Shown piece by piece: positions 8,445-15,926 of a stretch of DNA of 64,000 nucleotides. The notes beneath the pieces are model-generated. The model saw nothing but the letters and a program-made list of their open reading frames with translations, did not search any database and was not told where the DNA came from. The stretch is from Planctomycetaceae bacterium. GTDB lineage: Bacteria > Planctomycetota > Planctomycetia > Planctomycetales > Planctomycetaceae. The DNA lies in contig JAWKTX010000005.1 in assembly GCA_041398825.1 (NCBI GenBank), positions 310,001 to 374,000 of the forward strand. The letters run 5' to 3'. Every line of letters begins with the position of its first letter. Within the stretch, counting starts at the first letter, position 1. Position numbers and translations under genes: made by a program.

Positions 8445-9359
8445 CTATTTTTTGAGCAGCCAGGCAAACAATCCTCGTGCCAGATGCATTCGGTTTTCGG
8501 CCTGCCGAAAAACAATGCTGTAGTCCGCATCCATCACTTCATCCGTCACTTCCAGTCCGCGTTTTGCCGGAAGATCGTGCATAAACTTCACGTCCTTCGG
8601 AGCGTGACGCATCAGTTCCTGGTTGACCTGAAATGTTGCGAAAGCCTTCTTTCGACGTTCTGCTTCATCTTCCTGCCCCATGCTGGCCCAGACGTCCGTA
8701 TAGACAACGGTCGCAGAAGAGACCGGAGTGATGGGGTCATGCGTGACTGCCGTCTGATGATTCGGATAGTGGTCGGTCAGCACCTTCATGAATTCCGCGG
8801 GGAATTCAAAGCCTCTGGGAGCAGCCAGCGTCATCCTCATGCCGCTCATTGCTGCAGCAATTGCCAGAGACATCGAAACGTTGTTTCCATCACCCACGAA
8901 AACCAGGTGCTGGTCACGCAGGGTACCGAAGGTCTCACGAATCGTCAGCAGGTCGGTCAGAGCCTGACAGGGATGTCGATCGTCCGAAAGACCATTGACG
9001 ACAGGGCAGTTGGAATGGCGAGCAAAATCAACAATCAACTGATGCGAGAATGTCCGCATCGTGATGATATCGCTGAAAGAACTCAGGACTCGAGCGACGT
9101 CCGAAAGCGACTCTCGGCCATTCAGTCCGGCTTCGGCCGTTGTCATAAAGATGCCTGTGCCACCCAGATTTGCCATCGCAGCTTCAAAACTGTTCCGCGT
9201 TCGCAGTGATGGTTTTTCGAACAACTGAGCCAGGACCCGCCCGGGAAGCAGTTGCGGACGTTCGCCTTTCTGGTAAAGGCTCTTCAGCTCTGTCGCTCGG
9301 TCCAGGATTTCAAACAGCTGTCCTGGTGTCAGGTCAAATAGAGAGATGAGGTGTTTCAT
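8445..9359 (-). CDS. argF: Ornithine carbamoyltransferase
   Basis: Transfers a carbamoyl group from carbamoyl phosphate to ornithine to give citrulline in arginine synthesis. The carbamoyl-phosphate loop is FEKPSLRTRNSFEAA (SxRTR), and HPCQALTD is the conserved binding motif. The motif normally written HCLP near the C-terminus reads HDLPAKRGLEV here, confirmed from the nucleotides (cac gat ctt ccg), so the conserved cysteine is aspartate. The protein is otherwise full length, about 304 residues. ATG 9359 (MKHLISLFDLTP) is chosen because it fits the family start and has GGGA six bases upstream; in-frame ATGs exist at 9365 and 9377. No other arg gene is adjacent. Confidence 0.92.
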   Translation of the reverse strand: MKHLISLFDLTPGQLFEILDRATELKSLYQKGERPQLLPGRVLAQLFEKPSLRTRNSFEAAMANLGGTGIFMTTAEAGLNGRESLSDVARVLSSFSDIITMRTFSHQLIVDFARHSNCPVVNGLSDDRHPCQALTDLLTIRETFGTLRDQHLVFVGDGNNVSMSLAIAAAMSGMRMTLAAPRGFEFPAEFMKVLTDHYPNHQTAVTHDPITPVSSATVVYTDVWASMGQEDEAERRKKAFATFQVNQELMRHAPKDVKFMHDLPAKRGLEVTDEVMDADYSIVFRQAENRMHLARGLFAWLLKK

Positions 9360-9795
9360 GGACATCCCGAAAAACAAAAACGACTGAGCGGTCCCTGTCA
9401 GGAACGACTCAGCCGGAGACGTATTGAAGGGGCGAAGTGTCTCAACTTTCCCTGCTGAGGTTAAGTCCGGTGTTCAAAAAATTCGTATCCCGCCACCATC
9501 CCCCAACACCGGCAAAAATCGCCGAAGCGTCCGTGAGGGCCAGTTTTGGGCATAGTCGGGCGATGGCTGGAGGTTAAATGGCCTGCGAATCCCTCGCTGG
9601 TCGCTGTCGACACAGCCCAAAAAACCAGAGCGAAAGGAATAATCGCTACAGATTCCCAAATTGCCAGACCGATACTACCGACAAGACCGTCATGGTGCGC
9701 GGAGTCTGTCGATGTGTATCGACGGGTTCAAATGTGCATCCGGACGTGGAAAGCCACTGTCGCAAGAGCCTCGACGGCTTCTGAAGGATGGATCA
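9360..9795. other. Intergenic region between argF and the divergent outer-membrane protein gene
   Basis: This divergent spacer must hold the promoters of argF (minus) and of the BBP7-like gene (plus). Just upstream of argF, at about 9382-9416, an imperfect stem (CGACTGAG pairing with CTCAGCCG) surrounds a smaller CCTG/CAGG stem and may be a leader hairpin. Long open frames cross the region on plus but have no ribosome binding site or domain. Confidence 0.4.
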
Positions 9796-11535
9796 ATGCG
9801 GATTCGGCACCTACTTACTTCTGCTGTGCCTGTAATGGTAATGCTGTTGACGAGCCTTTCAGCGCAGGCTCAATACGGTATGCCGAGTCCATCAGTCGGG
9901 CCGGCGTACTTCAACGGCTCACCCGGCTCCAGCGGAGTTGCACCGTCGCAGTTTCGGCCGAGTCCCGGAATTTCGCCTTTCGACCATATGTTCGATCAGA
10001 CTTACAACAGCAACGGAATGTGGTTTCGAAACCAGACAAATGGTTTCGGCCCGTTCAACCACCCGCGAAAGTGGTCCTTCAACGTTGACTACACGCGAAC
10101 AAAGACCAGAAAGCTGGCCGGATACATTGGGGCTGACAATGTTCAGACCTACCTGCAGCAAAACGACCCGGAGAATGACGGTGTCGTGACTGATGACTCC
10201 TTCTATCCGTATTTCGATGCCGCCCCGGCCAGCATCATCCCGCAGCTTACGAACAGCGGTATTCGATTGAGCGGTGGTTTTGACAACATTGACGGCTCCG
10301 GTTTCATGTTTCGAGCCGGATGGATGGCGGAGCGAACCGGTACCTTCAACGCCAGGGCTGCAGAACAGGCAAAACGAGTTGCCCTTGCGGACACCCTGCG
10401 AATGAACCGAACCGGTTTCAGAGAAGACCGATCGGGATTCAATCTGAACGGCCTTGATGATCTGTTTATTACAGAAACCTACCTGCTGGCTCCGGGCACT
10501 GTTTTTGATACGGCTGGTAATCAGATTTTTGCGAGAGCTCCGTCGTTCGGGACAACCTTCGACATCCTTGATCGCACTGTCATGAATCTGTACGGGCTGC
10601 CCATCCAGTACGGCTTTAACAACCTCTCACCGCAGCAGGGTTCAACGGTACCGTTTGACCTGCAGTATCTTGTGGAACATCGCCTGCAAACTCTGTACGC
10701 CGATGGCGACTGGGCTTTTGCACCGATCCTGGATCGTCGCGGCTTGACTGTTCGACCCATTGTGGGAGCTCGCTACACCTACATTGATGAAGGCTTTGGG
10801 TTTCGAGGAGCTTCGACGCTGTTGAGTTACGCTGGAAACGGCGACAACGATACTCCGATAACAGGTAAGGTGTTTCCCGTGAAGAACGGCGTGGACGAAG
10901 ACGGCGACGGTATTCCGGACAACCCTGACGAAGAAGCAGCGACGACGTTTGTCGCCCCGATCGGTGTCGATGGTCTGGTTGCATACTCCCATCTGAATGC
11001 CGATGTAAGAACACATCTTGCTGGTCCTCAGATTGGTATGCAGTACGAAGTGGGCGACCGGAGTGGTGTTCGAATCAGTGGTGCAACACGGCTTGGTGCC
11101 TTTGCGAATAACGAAACCATTACCGTGTCCGGTGATAACATCGGAGATTTCATCGGCGTCGAAGTCACACCTGACCCGATCACTGGTGCCAACATCGCGA
11201 CTGACATGTTCGATACGAATATTGCCAACGGGCCGACCCTGAACGCCTTCCGCGATACTCGCCGAAGCACTCACATCTCTCCGATGTTTGAACAGACATT
11301 CAATGCAGACATCCCACTGTTTCGAAATGTGCCTGTGCTGAAAGACATGTGGCAGCTGGATGATGCGAAACTGAATCTGGGATGGACGTTCGTCGCCATT
11401 GGTGAAGTTGCAGACCCCCAGGAATCTGTGAACTGGACCTCAAGCCCGATTTTTGGAATCACGCCAACAGCCCGGCCTGAGAGACATACCTTCTACCAGA
11501 ATACGTTTAACATCGGTATCAACTGGAACTACTAA
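9796..11535 (+). CDS. BBP7-type outer-membrane beta-barrel protein
   Basis: A secreted 579-residue protein resembling the BBP7 family of putative outer-membrane beta-barrel proteins of planctomycetes. The start ATG 9796 (MRIRHLLTSAVPVMVMLLTS) has AAGGATGG upstream and opens a clear signal peptide ending LSAQA. The mature part begins with proline/serine/glycine-rich sequence, then alternating amphipathic strands rich in Asn, Gly and aromatic residues. The last residues, ERHTFYQNTFNIGINWNY, look like the closing barrel strand with an aromatic terminus. An in-frame extension reaches 9661 but has no signal. A strong hairpin follows the stop. Role: envelope pore or structural barrel; cargo unknown. 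Confidence 0.8.
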   Translation: MRIRHLLTSAVPVMVMLLTSLSAQAQYGMPSPSVGPAYFNGSPGSSGVAPSQFRPSPGISPFDHMFDQTYNSNGMWFRNQTNGFGPFNHPRKWSFNVDYTRTKTRKLAGYIGADNVQTYLQQNDPENDGVVTDDSFYPYFDAAPASIIPQLTNSGIRLSGGFDNIDGSGFMFRAGWMAERTGTFNARAAEQAKRVALADTLRMNRTGFREDRSGFNLNGLDDLFITETYLLAPGTVFDTAGNQIFARAPSFGTTFDILDRTVMNLYGLPIQYGFNNLSPQQGSTVPFDLQYLVEHRLQTLYADGDWAFAPILDRRGLTVRPIVGARYTYIDEGFGFRGASTLLSYAGNGDNDTPITGKVFPVKNGVDEDGDGIPDNPDEEAATTFVAPIGVDGLVAYSHLNADVRTHLAGPQIGMQYEVGDRSGVRISGATRLGAFANNETITVSGDNIGDFIGVEVTPDPITGANIATDMFDTNIANGPTLNAFRDTRRSTHISPMFEQTFNADIPLFRNVPVLKDMWQLDDAKLNLGWTFVAIGEVADPQESVNWTSSPIFGITPTARPERHTFYQNTFNIGINWNY

Positions 11536-11563
11536 ACAGTCCCTGATGGTGCACCGAATTCAC

Positions 11564-11601
11564 CGACCAGCTGGAGAAAGCGATAATGCTCCAGCTGGTC
11601 G
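11564..11601 (+). terminator. Perfect 13-bp hairpin after the outer-membrane protein gene
   Basis: CGACCAGCTGGAG and CTCCAGCTGGTCG form a perfect stem with a 12-nt loop, starting 29 bp after the stop codon. There is no long U tract (CGTTCATTC follows), so it may act as an mRNA 3'-end stabiliser or a weak terminator rather than a canonical intrinsic terminator. Confidence 0.6.
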
Positions 11602-11742
11602 CGTTCATTCAGCAGTTCTCTTTCAGCGGAATGAGCTGGCATTTCTGTGAATCTTCCGAACCGGACCCCCCGGACCTTCTGGTGGAATTCCTTCCGGCCC
11701 GACTGACTGGGGGGTGGCACTTTCACTCGATCGATTCCGATT

Positions 11743-12501
11743 ATGCTCGTCCGTCGTTTGAATCCATCCGGCACAGAACAATTTGCGACCTTCCTGAGTC
11801 TGATCCGAGAGGACGCAAATGTTGATCCTCCCAAAGAACTCTTGACCGACCCCGGTCATTCAACTCCGCTGGATGTGGAAGTGGATGCCGAGCCACGGCG
11901 GTTTCACTCGAGGTTTGAAGTGGGTGAGCATCTGGCAAGAATCCTGCGAGGGGATTCTGCTACGCTCAGAAACGATGCCGGATTCTGGAACTGGCTTTCA
12001 CTTTGCTGGTTTGATGAACTTTGTCCGCACGTTCATGATCAGCGCCAGCCTGGTGAACAGGCTCGATGGATTGTTGAGCTGGAGAATCCTCGGAAGGCAT
12101 GTCGGCACTTTCTCGCAGGCCCCTTTCAAATCTACTGGGCCCATCGCGATAACCCCCGCCGCGCGCTGTCGCTGCTTTGTGGTTCGCTCAGTCAGCCTGG
12201 TCCGCTGGTGACAACAATCGCAGCCAAGCCCTCTCTGGTGACCTGCAGGGCGGTTGTCGGAGCCGCGACTCGGCTGTACTACAATCATGCAACCGGAAAA
12301 AATCGCACGGGATTGACCGCAAAAACACCCGGCAGCCCGAAACGTTTTGCTGACATCCTCAGCCAGCTTGACCTGACCTGGGATCTGCATTCGCTGAGTG
12401 TCGAGGAACTGCTGGACTTGCTGCCACCGGAATTCGACCATTTTCACCGGAAGGACCCACCAGCGTCCTCGGGTCCAAGGCAATTGTCACTCCTGGACTA
12501 A
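11743..12501 (+). CDS. Conserved hypothetical cytosolic protein
   Basis: A 252-residue soluble protein without signal peptide. I do not recognise a functional domain. Features: MLVRRLNPSGTEQFATFLS at the start, a segment FWNWLSLCWFDELCP, then ARWIVELENPRKACRHFLAG, ATRLYYNHATGKNRTG and a C-terminal FADILSQLDLTWDLHSLSVE. Similar proteins of unknown function seem familiar from accessory regions of other bacteria, sometimes near restriction systems, but this is recollection and no such genes occur here. Its TAA stop coincides with the edge of MITE-like copy A (CTAACC), so the 3' end may have been set by that insertion. ATG 11743 has no obvious Shine-Dalgarno. Confidence 0.65.
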   Translation: MLVRRLNPSGTEQFATFLSLIREDANVDPPKELLTDPGHSTPLDVEVDAEPRRFHSRFEVGEHLARILRGDSATLRNDAGFWNWLSLCWFDELCPHVHDQRQPGEQARWIVELENPRKACRHFLAGPFQIYWAHRDNPRRALSLLCGSLSQPGPLVTTIAAKPSLVTCRAVVGAATRLYYNHATGKNRTGLTAKTPGSPKRFADILSQLDLTWDLHSLSVEELLDLLPPEFDHFHRKDPPASSGPRQLSLLD

Positions 12502-12602
12502 CCTAACAGCCAGTTGAGAAACGGACTGGCTTGAGCAGGAGACCTGAAAACACGATGGTGTCCAGTCGTCCTGCGTACCGTCCCGGTTTTTCAACGGACA
12601 GC
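12502..12602 (+). repeat. MITE-like palindromic repeat, copy A
   Basis: First copy of a dispersed element with imperfect terminal inverted repeats: the left end CAGCC.GTTG.GAAACGGACTGGC pairs with the right end read backwards (GTCCCGGTTTTTCAACGGAC). The core contains GAGCAGGAGACCTGAAAACA and an inverted GTCCTGC. It abuts or overlaps the TAA of the preceding gene. The other copies are at 20757, 25598, 30590 and 32994, with a half copy at 20183. Confidence 0.85.
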
Positions 12603-12683
12603 GAACGTCACTCCCGGGCACAGTCTGACGAGCCTGACCGGAATGTGGTGGTGTATCACAGACGCCGGATATCACGGCCAGAT

Positions 12684-12735
12684 GAATATCACAGGTAAAT
12701 ATCACAGGTAAATATTACAGGCAAATATTACAGGC
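12684..12735. repeat. 13-bp tandem repeat, four units
   Basis: Four consecutive units close to AAATATCACAGGT; the last two carry TTACAGGC variants. The run lies in the intergenic region between copy A of the MITE-like repeat and the terminator hairpin at 12750. No coding role is seen. Confidence 0.8.
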
Positions 12736-12749
12736 CCGAAACGAAAATG

Positions 12750-12772
12750 GGCACCGGTGTGATACCGGTGCC
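12750..12772 (-). terminator. Hairpin terminator for the minus-strand secreted protein gene
   Basis: GGCACCGGT/ACCGGTGCC is a perfect 9-bp stem with a 5-nt loop. On the minus strand it is followed by CATTTTCGTTT, a broken U tract. A second, weaker inverted pair (GGCACTTCA at 12846 with TGAAGTGCC ending at 12880) lies between it and the gene end at 12949. The DNA between them is purine-rich on plus. Confidence 0.6.
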
Positions 12773-12948
12773 GCGAGGGGACGCATCAATTAACCAGGGG
12801 AAGGGAGAAAGAGACAGGTGGGAAGAGAGGGGGAAAGGATGAAGAGGCACTTCAAGGGAGACAGGAATTGATGAAGTGCCGGTTGTCTCAGAGGAAAGTC
12901 GATGCGGTTTTTGAGCAGCGGGGAGCTGCCCGCGTAACAGTGTTCGGA

Positions 12949-14187
12949 CTACTTGTTGTCTGCCAGAGAAAGCTTCGGGTCGCTGGAACGTCGATCCGAA
13001 AGGCGGCTCTCGTTGTAGGCACGAGCAACGTTCGTTCGACGCCAGCCAGTGGCTGAAGCCGTGCGAGCAGAGGTTGCTTCCTGCTTACGTTCGAAGCCGA
13101 CGGTGTTGACTGGCTTCCGCTGCAGTTGAGCCGATGGAAAGAGCGGTAGTTCGTTGTTGGTTTCCGTAGCCGGGTCATCCCCTGGAAATGGACGTTCGAG
13201 GGAGGATCCACGAATCGGGTCCTCTGTTCGCTTAAAGCTGCTGTCGCTGGAACGAGGGTCTTCCGGAAATGGAACATTCTCTGTGGTTCGAGTCGAGCTG
13301 GATCCTCCACCAATAGTATCCGGCTTCGGTCCAAGGGCGGTTCTGGGTGCTTCCTCGATGATGGTTCCACCGAAGGCTGTCATCGCGCCACCGTAGTAGG
13401 GCGAATAAGCTGTGACGGGACCGTATCCACCACCATAGGCGACGGAAGTGCCAATGGGCACGGTGCGATAAGCCGTCTGCGGCCGCATGACGGTCACTTC
13501 TTCCTTGCGGTAAGCGAGCTTCTGCACAGGAACCCGTTCGACTTTCTTTTCAGCGACCATCTTCGTTTCGCTGACTGTGACGCGGCGAGTCCCCTGAACG
13601 GCAACCTGGCGAGTGACCGGCACGGTGCATGCCATCATGTTCGGAACGTATTCTCGCGATGTGGTGTAGTTAGGCATGAACGCGGTCTGCATTGAGTAGC
13701 CGGTTCGATTCAGCCACCCAATCACGCCGGGGCGAGGATCAACCTGGCAGGGCGAACATCGCATGATGGGTTGATATCGTGTGACCCAGCGACCGGCATC
13801 ACGATTCACCGTGCGATACTCGGTTACGTTCTGGTACGACACTGTCGGCACTTCAACTTCGCGTTGTTGTGTGACAGGTCGCATCACGGTTACTTCGCGC
13901 TCTTCGTACGATGTTTCGTAATAAGGACGCTCGACTGTTTGCTTTTCACGAGTGTAGGTCGTGACCGGCACCGTCTGGTAGCAAGTCTGCATTACCGGTT
14001 GAATCGGTGTGCACGACGCTGCACCATAAGAAACGGGAGCAGGTGCGTAAGACACCGGAGCTGGTGCGGCAGTTCCACAACTTGAACAACCGCTTCCAGG
14101 ATAGTACTGACCGACAGCAGTCGAACTGCTGCCAACAACCAGGGCCATGGCCACACTTGTGGCTAACGAGATTCTTCTGGACAGCAT
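12949..14187 (-). CDS. Secreted Val/Thr/Tyr-rich repeat protein of planctomycete type
   Basis: A 412-residue exported protein of unknown function. ATG 14187 (MLSRRISLATSVAMALVVGS) has AGGGAAGAAG upstream and begins a signal peptide ending AVGQ; the open frame extends to 14430 but that part looks non-coding. The mature N-terminus has a CSSCG pair, then a long region of short beta-strand-like repeats built on xVTVMRPxT, REVEVPTV, EYRTV and RRVTVSET, with a central CSPC and GVIGWLNRTGY. The C-terminal third is proline/serine/arginine-rich and probably disordered. The repeats suggest a structural or adhesive envelope protein, an inference from composition only. Confidence 0.75.
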   Translation of the reverse strand: MLSRRISLATSVAMALVVGSSSTAVGQYYPGSGCSSCGTAAPAPVSYAPAPVSYGAASCTPIQPVMQTCYQTVPVTTYTREKQTVERPYYETSYEEREVTVMRPVTQQREVEVPTVSYQNVTEYRTVNRDAGRWVTRYQPIMRCSPCQVDPRPGVIGWLNRTGYSMQTAFMPNYTTSREYVPNMMACTVPVTRQVAVQGTRRVTVSETKMVAEKKVERVPVQKLAYRKEEVTVMRPQTAYRTVPIGTSVAYGGGYGPVTAYSPYYGGAMTAFGGTIIEEAPRTALGPKPDTIGGGSSSTRTTENVPFPEDPRSSDSSFKRTEDPIRGSSLERPFPGDDPATETNNELPLFPSAQLQRKPVNTVGFERKQEATSARTASATGWRRTNVARAYNESRLSDRRSSDPKLSLADNK

Positions 14188-14658
14188 GAGCTTCTTCCCT
14201 GAAGAAGGTGTCACAAGCGCGCAGTCAGACAGTCCGTGCCTGTTTAGCGCGAGCGGGTGAGAAGACCGGTCCTTTGCTGGTTCAGTGTCGCCGTGCGATG
14301 GCGAGAATCTGAGATCCATCAAAGGATGATGAAAGGTAGGTTTGGCTGAACAATTCGTCCGGAGATCACCGGACCAGACGTCCCGCCTGAACAGCAGAAA
14401 GGTGTTTGGAAGAGCAACCAAGCGGCTCATTTTGCCGACCGATCACTCGCGTGAGGCGGTGATGTAATCCAAACCGAAGAAATGGGTCAAGACCTGTTAA
14501 AGTTTGAAACCGGATTCTTCGACGACCAAATCGAAATGGACTTCCGGACGACAGATTTGCATGGCTCTTTCGGCACATTCTGCCGCTGGCATCAAAACGA
14601 TGCTGTTCATGCCGGTTCAAATACGGTCCTGGTCGTAATCTGTCGGCAGAAAACCGAC
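14188..14658. other. Gene-free stretch between the repeat protein gene and tadA
   Basis: About 470 bp. The only frames are the non-coding extension of the downstream gene and short frames without start signals. It should hold the promoter of the 12949-14187 gene. No structured element was identified. Confidence 0.4.
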
Positions 14659-15150
14659 TTATTTCTTGCCCATGGCTCGCTGTTGCCGGAAGAACTCCTG
14701 CAAAATCGCGCGACAGTCTTCCATCATCACGCCACCCAGAACAGCTGACTGGTGGTTGAGTCGGACGTCCGATGTAATCTGAAACAGAGAATGGCAGGCC
14801 CCGGCTTTGGGATCACTGGTTCCAAAAACAACATACGGAATTCGGGACTGCACAATGGCCCCCGCGCACATGGGGCAGGGTTCAAGCGTGACATAAAGCG
14901 TGCAGTCCAGTAATCGCCATGACCCCAGTACTTCTGCAGCCTGAGTGATCGCAATCATCTCCGCATGCGCCGTGGGATCGTTCAGCATTTCGCGCTGGTT
15001 GTAAGCTTCCGCAATCACTCGTTCCTGATGAACAATCACTGCACCAACCGGAACTTCATCCTGATCAAACGCCATGACCGCCTGGTCCAGTGCTTTCTTC
15101 ATCCAGTACTCATGTGGCGCTAATGGGTTGATCGGAAGAAGGCCTGTCAC
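14659..15150 (-). CDS. tadA: tRNA-specific adenosine deaminase
   Basis: Deaminates A34 to inosine in the tRNA-Arg(ACG) anticodon. Zinc-site motifs are present: HAE in DPTAHAEMIAITQAAEVLGS, where Glu is the proton shuttle, and PCPMCAGAI in LYVTLEPCPMCAGAIVQS. The VPVGAVIV strand and FQITSDVRLNH loop also fit. GTG 15150 is chosen as start because GGAGAG stands eight bases upstream, giving 163 residues, normal for TadA. An internal ATG at 15102 would give a short version, and the open frame reaches 15339. Confidence 0.93.
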   Translation of the reverse strand: MTGLLPINPLAPHEYWMKKALDQAVMAFDQDEVPVGAVIVHQERVIAEAYNQREMLNDPTAHAEMIAITQAAEVLGSWRLLDCTLYVTLEPCPMCAGAIVQSRIPYVVFGTSDPKAGACHSLFQITSDVRLNHQSAVLGGVMMEDCRAILQEFFRQQRAMGKK

Positions 15151-15400
15151 TGATACGACTCTCCAGAAAAGAATGGTCCTGAAATACAGATCGGGACAGC
15201 CCGGAAGCGTACTGACTTTGTAAGAATTGCAACGGGAGATCGTTGTAAGAAATTCAAATTGCGCGGGTTTGATGGAAGCCCGTGAGAACATTTCAAAAAC
15301 GTGCCAGCCTGTTCCTGGATTGCTAAATGCTTTGCACAAATGAATTTGCGTCGGGTCTTCTCTGATCGGTCGACGATTGCCGCGGTCAAAAAAGAGTTTT

Positions 15401-15416
15401 TGGCATCGAGGTTGCT
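15401..15416 (+). promoter_or_regulatory. Sigma-54 (RpoN) -24/-12 promoter
   Basis: TGGCATCGAGGTTGCT matches the TGGCAC-N5-TTGCW consensus with the required spacing between the -24 GG and -12 GC, preceded by a T-rich stretch (GAGTTTTTGG). No protein gene begins downstream on this strand; instead a structured RNA with its own terminator follows, so the promoter is assigned to that RNA. Sigma-54 promoters need an activator; an NtrC-type one is encoded at 47909-49363, but any link is unproven. Confidence 0.75.
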
Positions 15417-15424
15417 TAATAGTT

Positions 15425-15628
15425 CCGGCGAGAGAGAGACACGGGCTCGGAGATGAGATCCCTTGAGCCCGCTATCGGCAGCCTTGAGAAAGCGGCCGAG
15501 TTGAAGAGAGAGAAGGTTCGCCTGAGAAACGAACCTGGAGAGAGAATGAGAGACAGAGCGATCCGCCTTTGTGGTCGCTCTTCAGAAAAAGGCCATCGGC
15601 ATCAACCAGATCCGATCGGCCTTTTTTC
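15425..15628 (+). ncRNA. Putative sigma-54-dependent structured small RNA
   Basis: About 204 nt between a sigma-54 promoter and an intrinsic terminator. By eye it folds into serial hairpins: CGGGCTC/GAGCCCG (15442-15471), CGGC-GC/GC-GCCG (15476-15498), GGTTCG/CGAACC (15515-15535), GAGCGA/TCGCTC (15556-15580), then the terminator. The second and third loops both read CCT(T)GAGAAA. The linkers are GA-rich and probably single-stranded (GAGAGAGAGAC, GAAGAGAGAGAA, GGAGAGAGAATGAGAGAC). An ATG frame from 15453 runs through the terminator and has GGAG touching the ATG, so coding is unlikely. I know no named family with this architecture. The start is inferred as about 12 nt after the -12 element. Confidence 0.65.
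15586..15627 (+). terminator. Intrinsic terminator of the small RNA
   Basis: AAAAAGGCCATCGG pairs with CCGATCGGCCTTTTTT with a single bulged G, followed on plus by a six-T run. The A-tract also makes it usable from the minus strand. Confidence 0.85.
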
Positions 15629-15762
15629 ATGCGCGCGTCATACACGAATGTCTGTGTCTCGCTGCGGCTCCGCCAACGTGTTCTGTTCCGGCATCGTCCG
15701 CTGTTTTCTTTGCTGTCTGATCTCGAGATCAGGACCGCCGTTTCTGGTGCAAAAACGAAAGA

Positions 15763-15798
15763 AGGCGCTGCACGCAAGCCGGATTTCGTGCAGCGCCT
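15763..15798 (-). terminator. Intrinsic terminator for the minus-strand membrane protein gene
   Basis: AGGCGCTGCACG/CGTGCAGCGCCT is a perfect 12-bp stem with a 12-nt loop. On the minus strand it is followed by TCTTTCGTTTTT. It lies 128 bp after the stop of the gene at 15927 and separates that gene from the small RNA locus. Confidence 0.8.
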
Positions 15799-15926
15799 CT
15801 GGATGATCAGCCCGAAGGCCGTCATCTGAATCATGTGGTTGCCAGTAAGACGATTCTCTGGACAAAAGGGTTCAAAGAATTCGGCAAGTTCCTGAAAACA
15901 AGCCCGAATGAATACGGCGAATCCTT

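Noticed and set aside
15425..15628. Small RNA as a CsrA-sequestering (CsrB/RsmY-type) RNA
   Set aside because: Only two GGA triplets occur in the transcript and only one is in a hairpin loop; sponge RNAs normally carry many.
15453..15806. 117-codon frame inside the putative small RNA
   Set aside because: GGAG touches the ATG with no spacing, the frame runs through the intrinsic terminator, and its second half is Cys/Arg/Ser-rich and lacks protein-like character. The first 45 codons could in principle encode a peptide, so it is not fully excluded.
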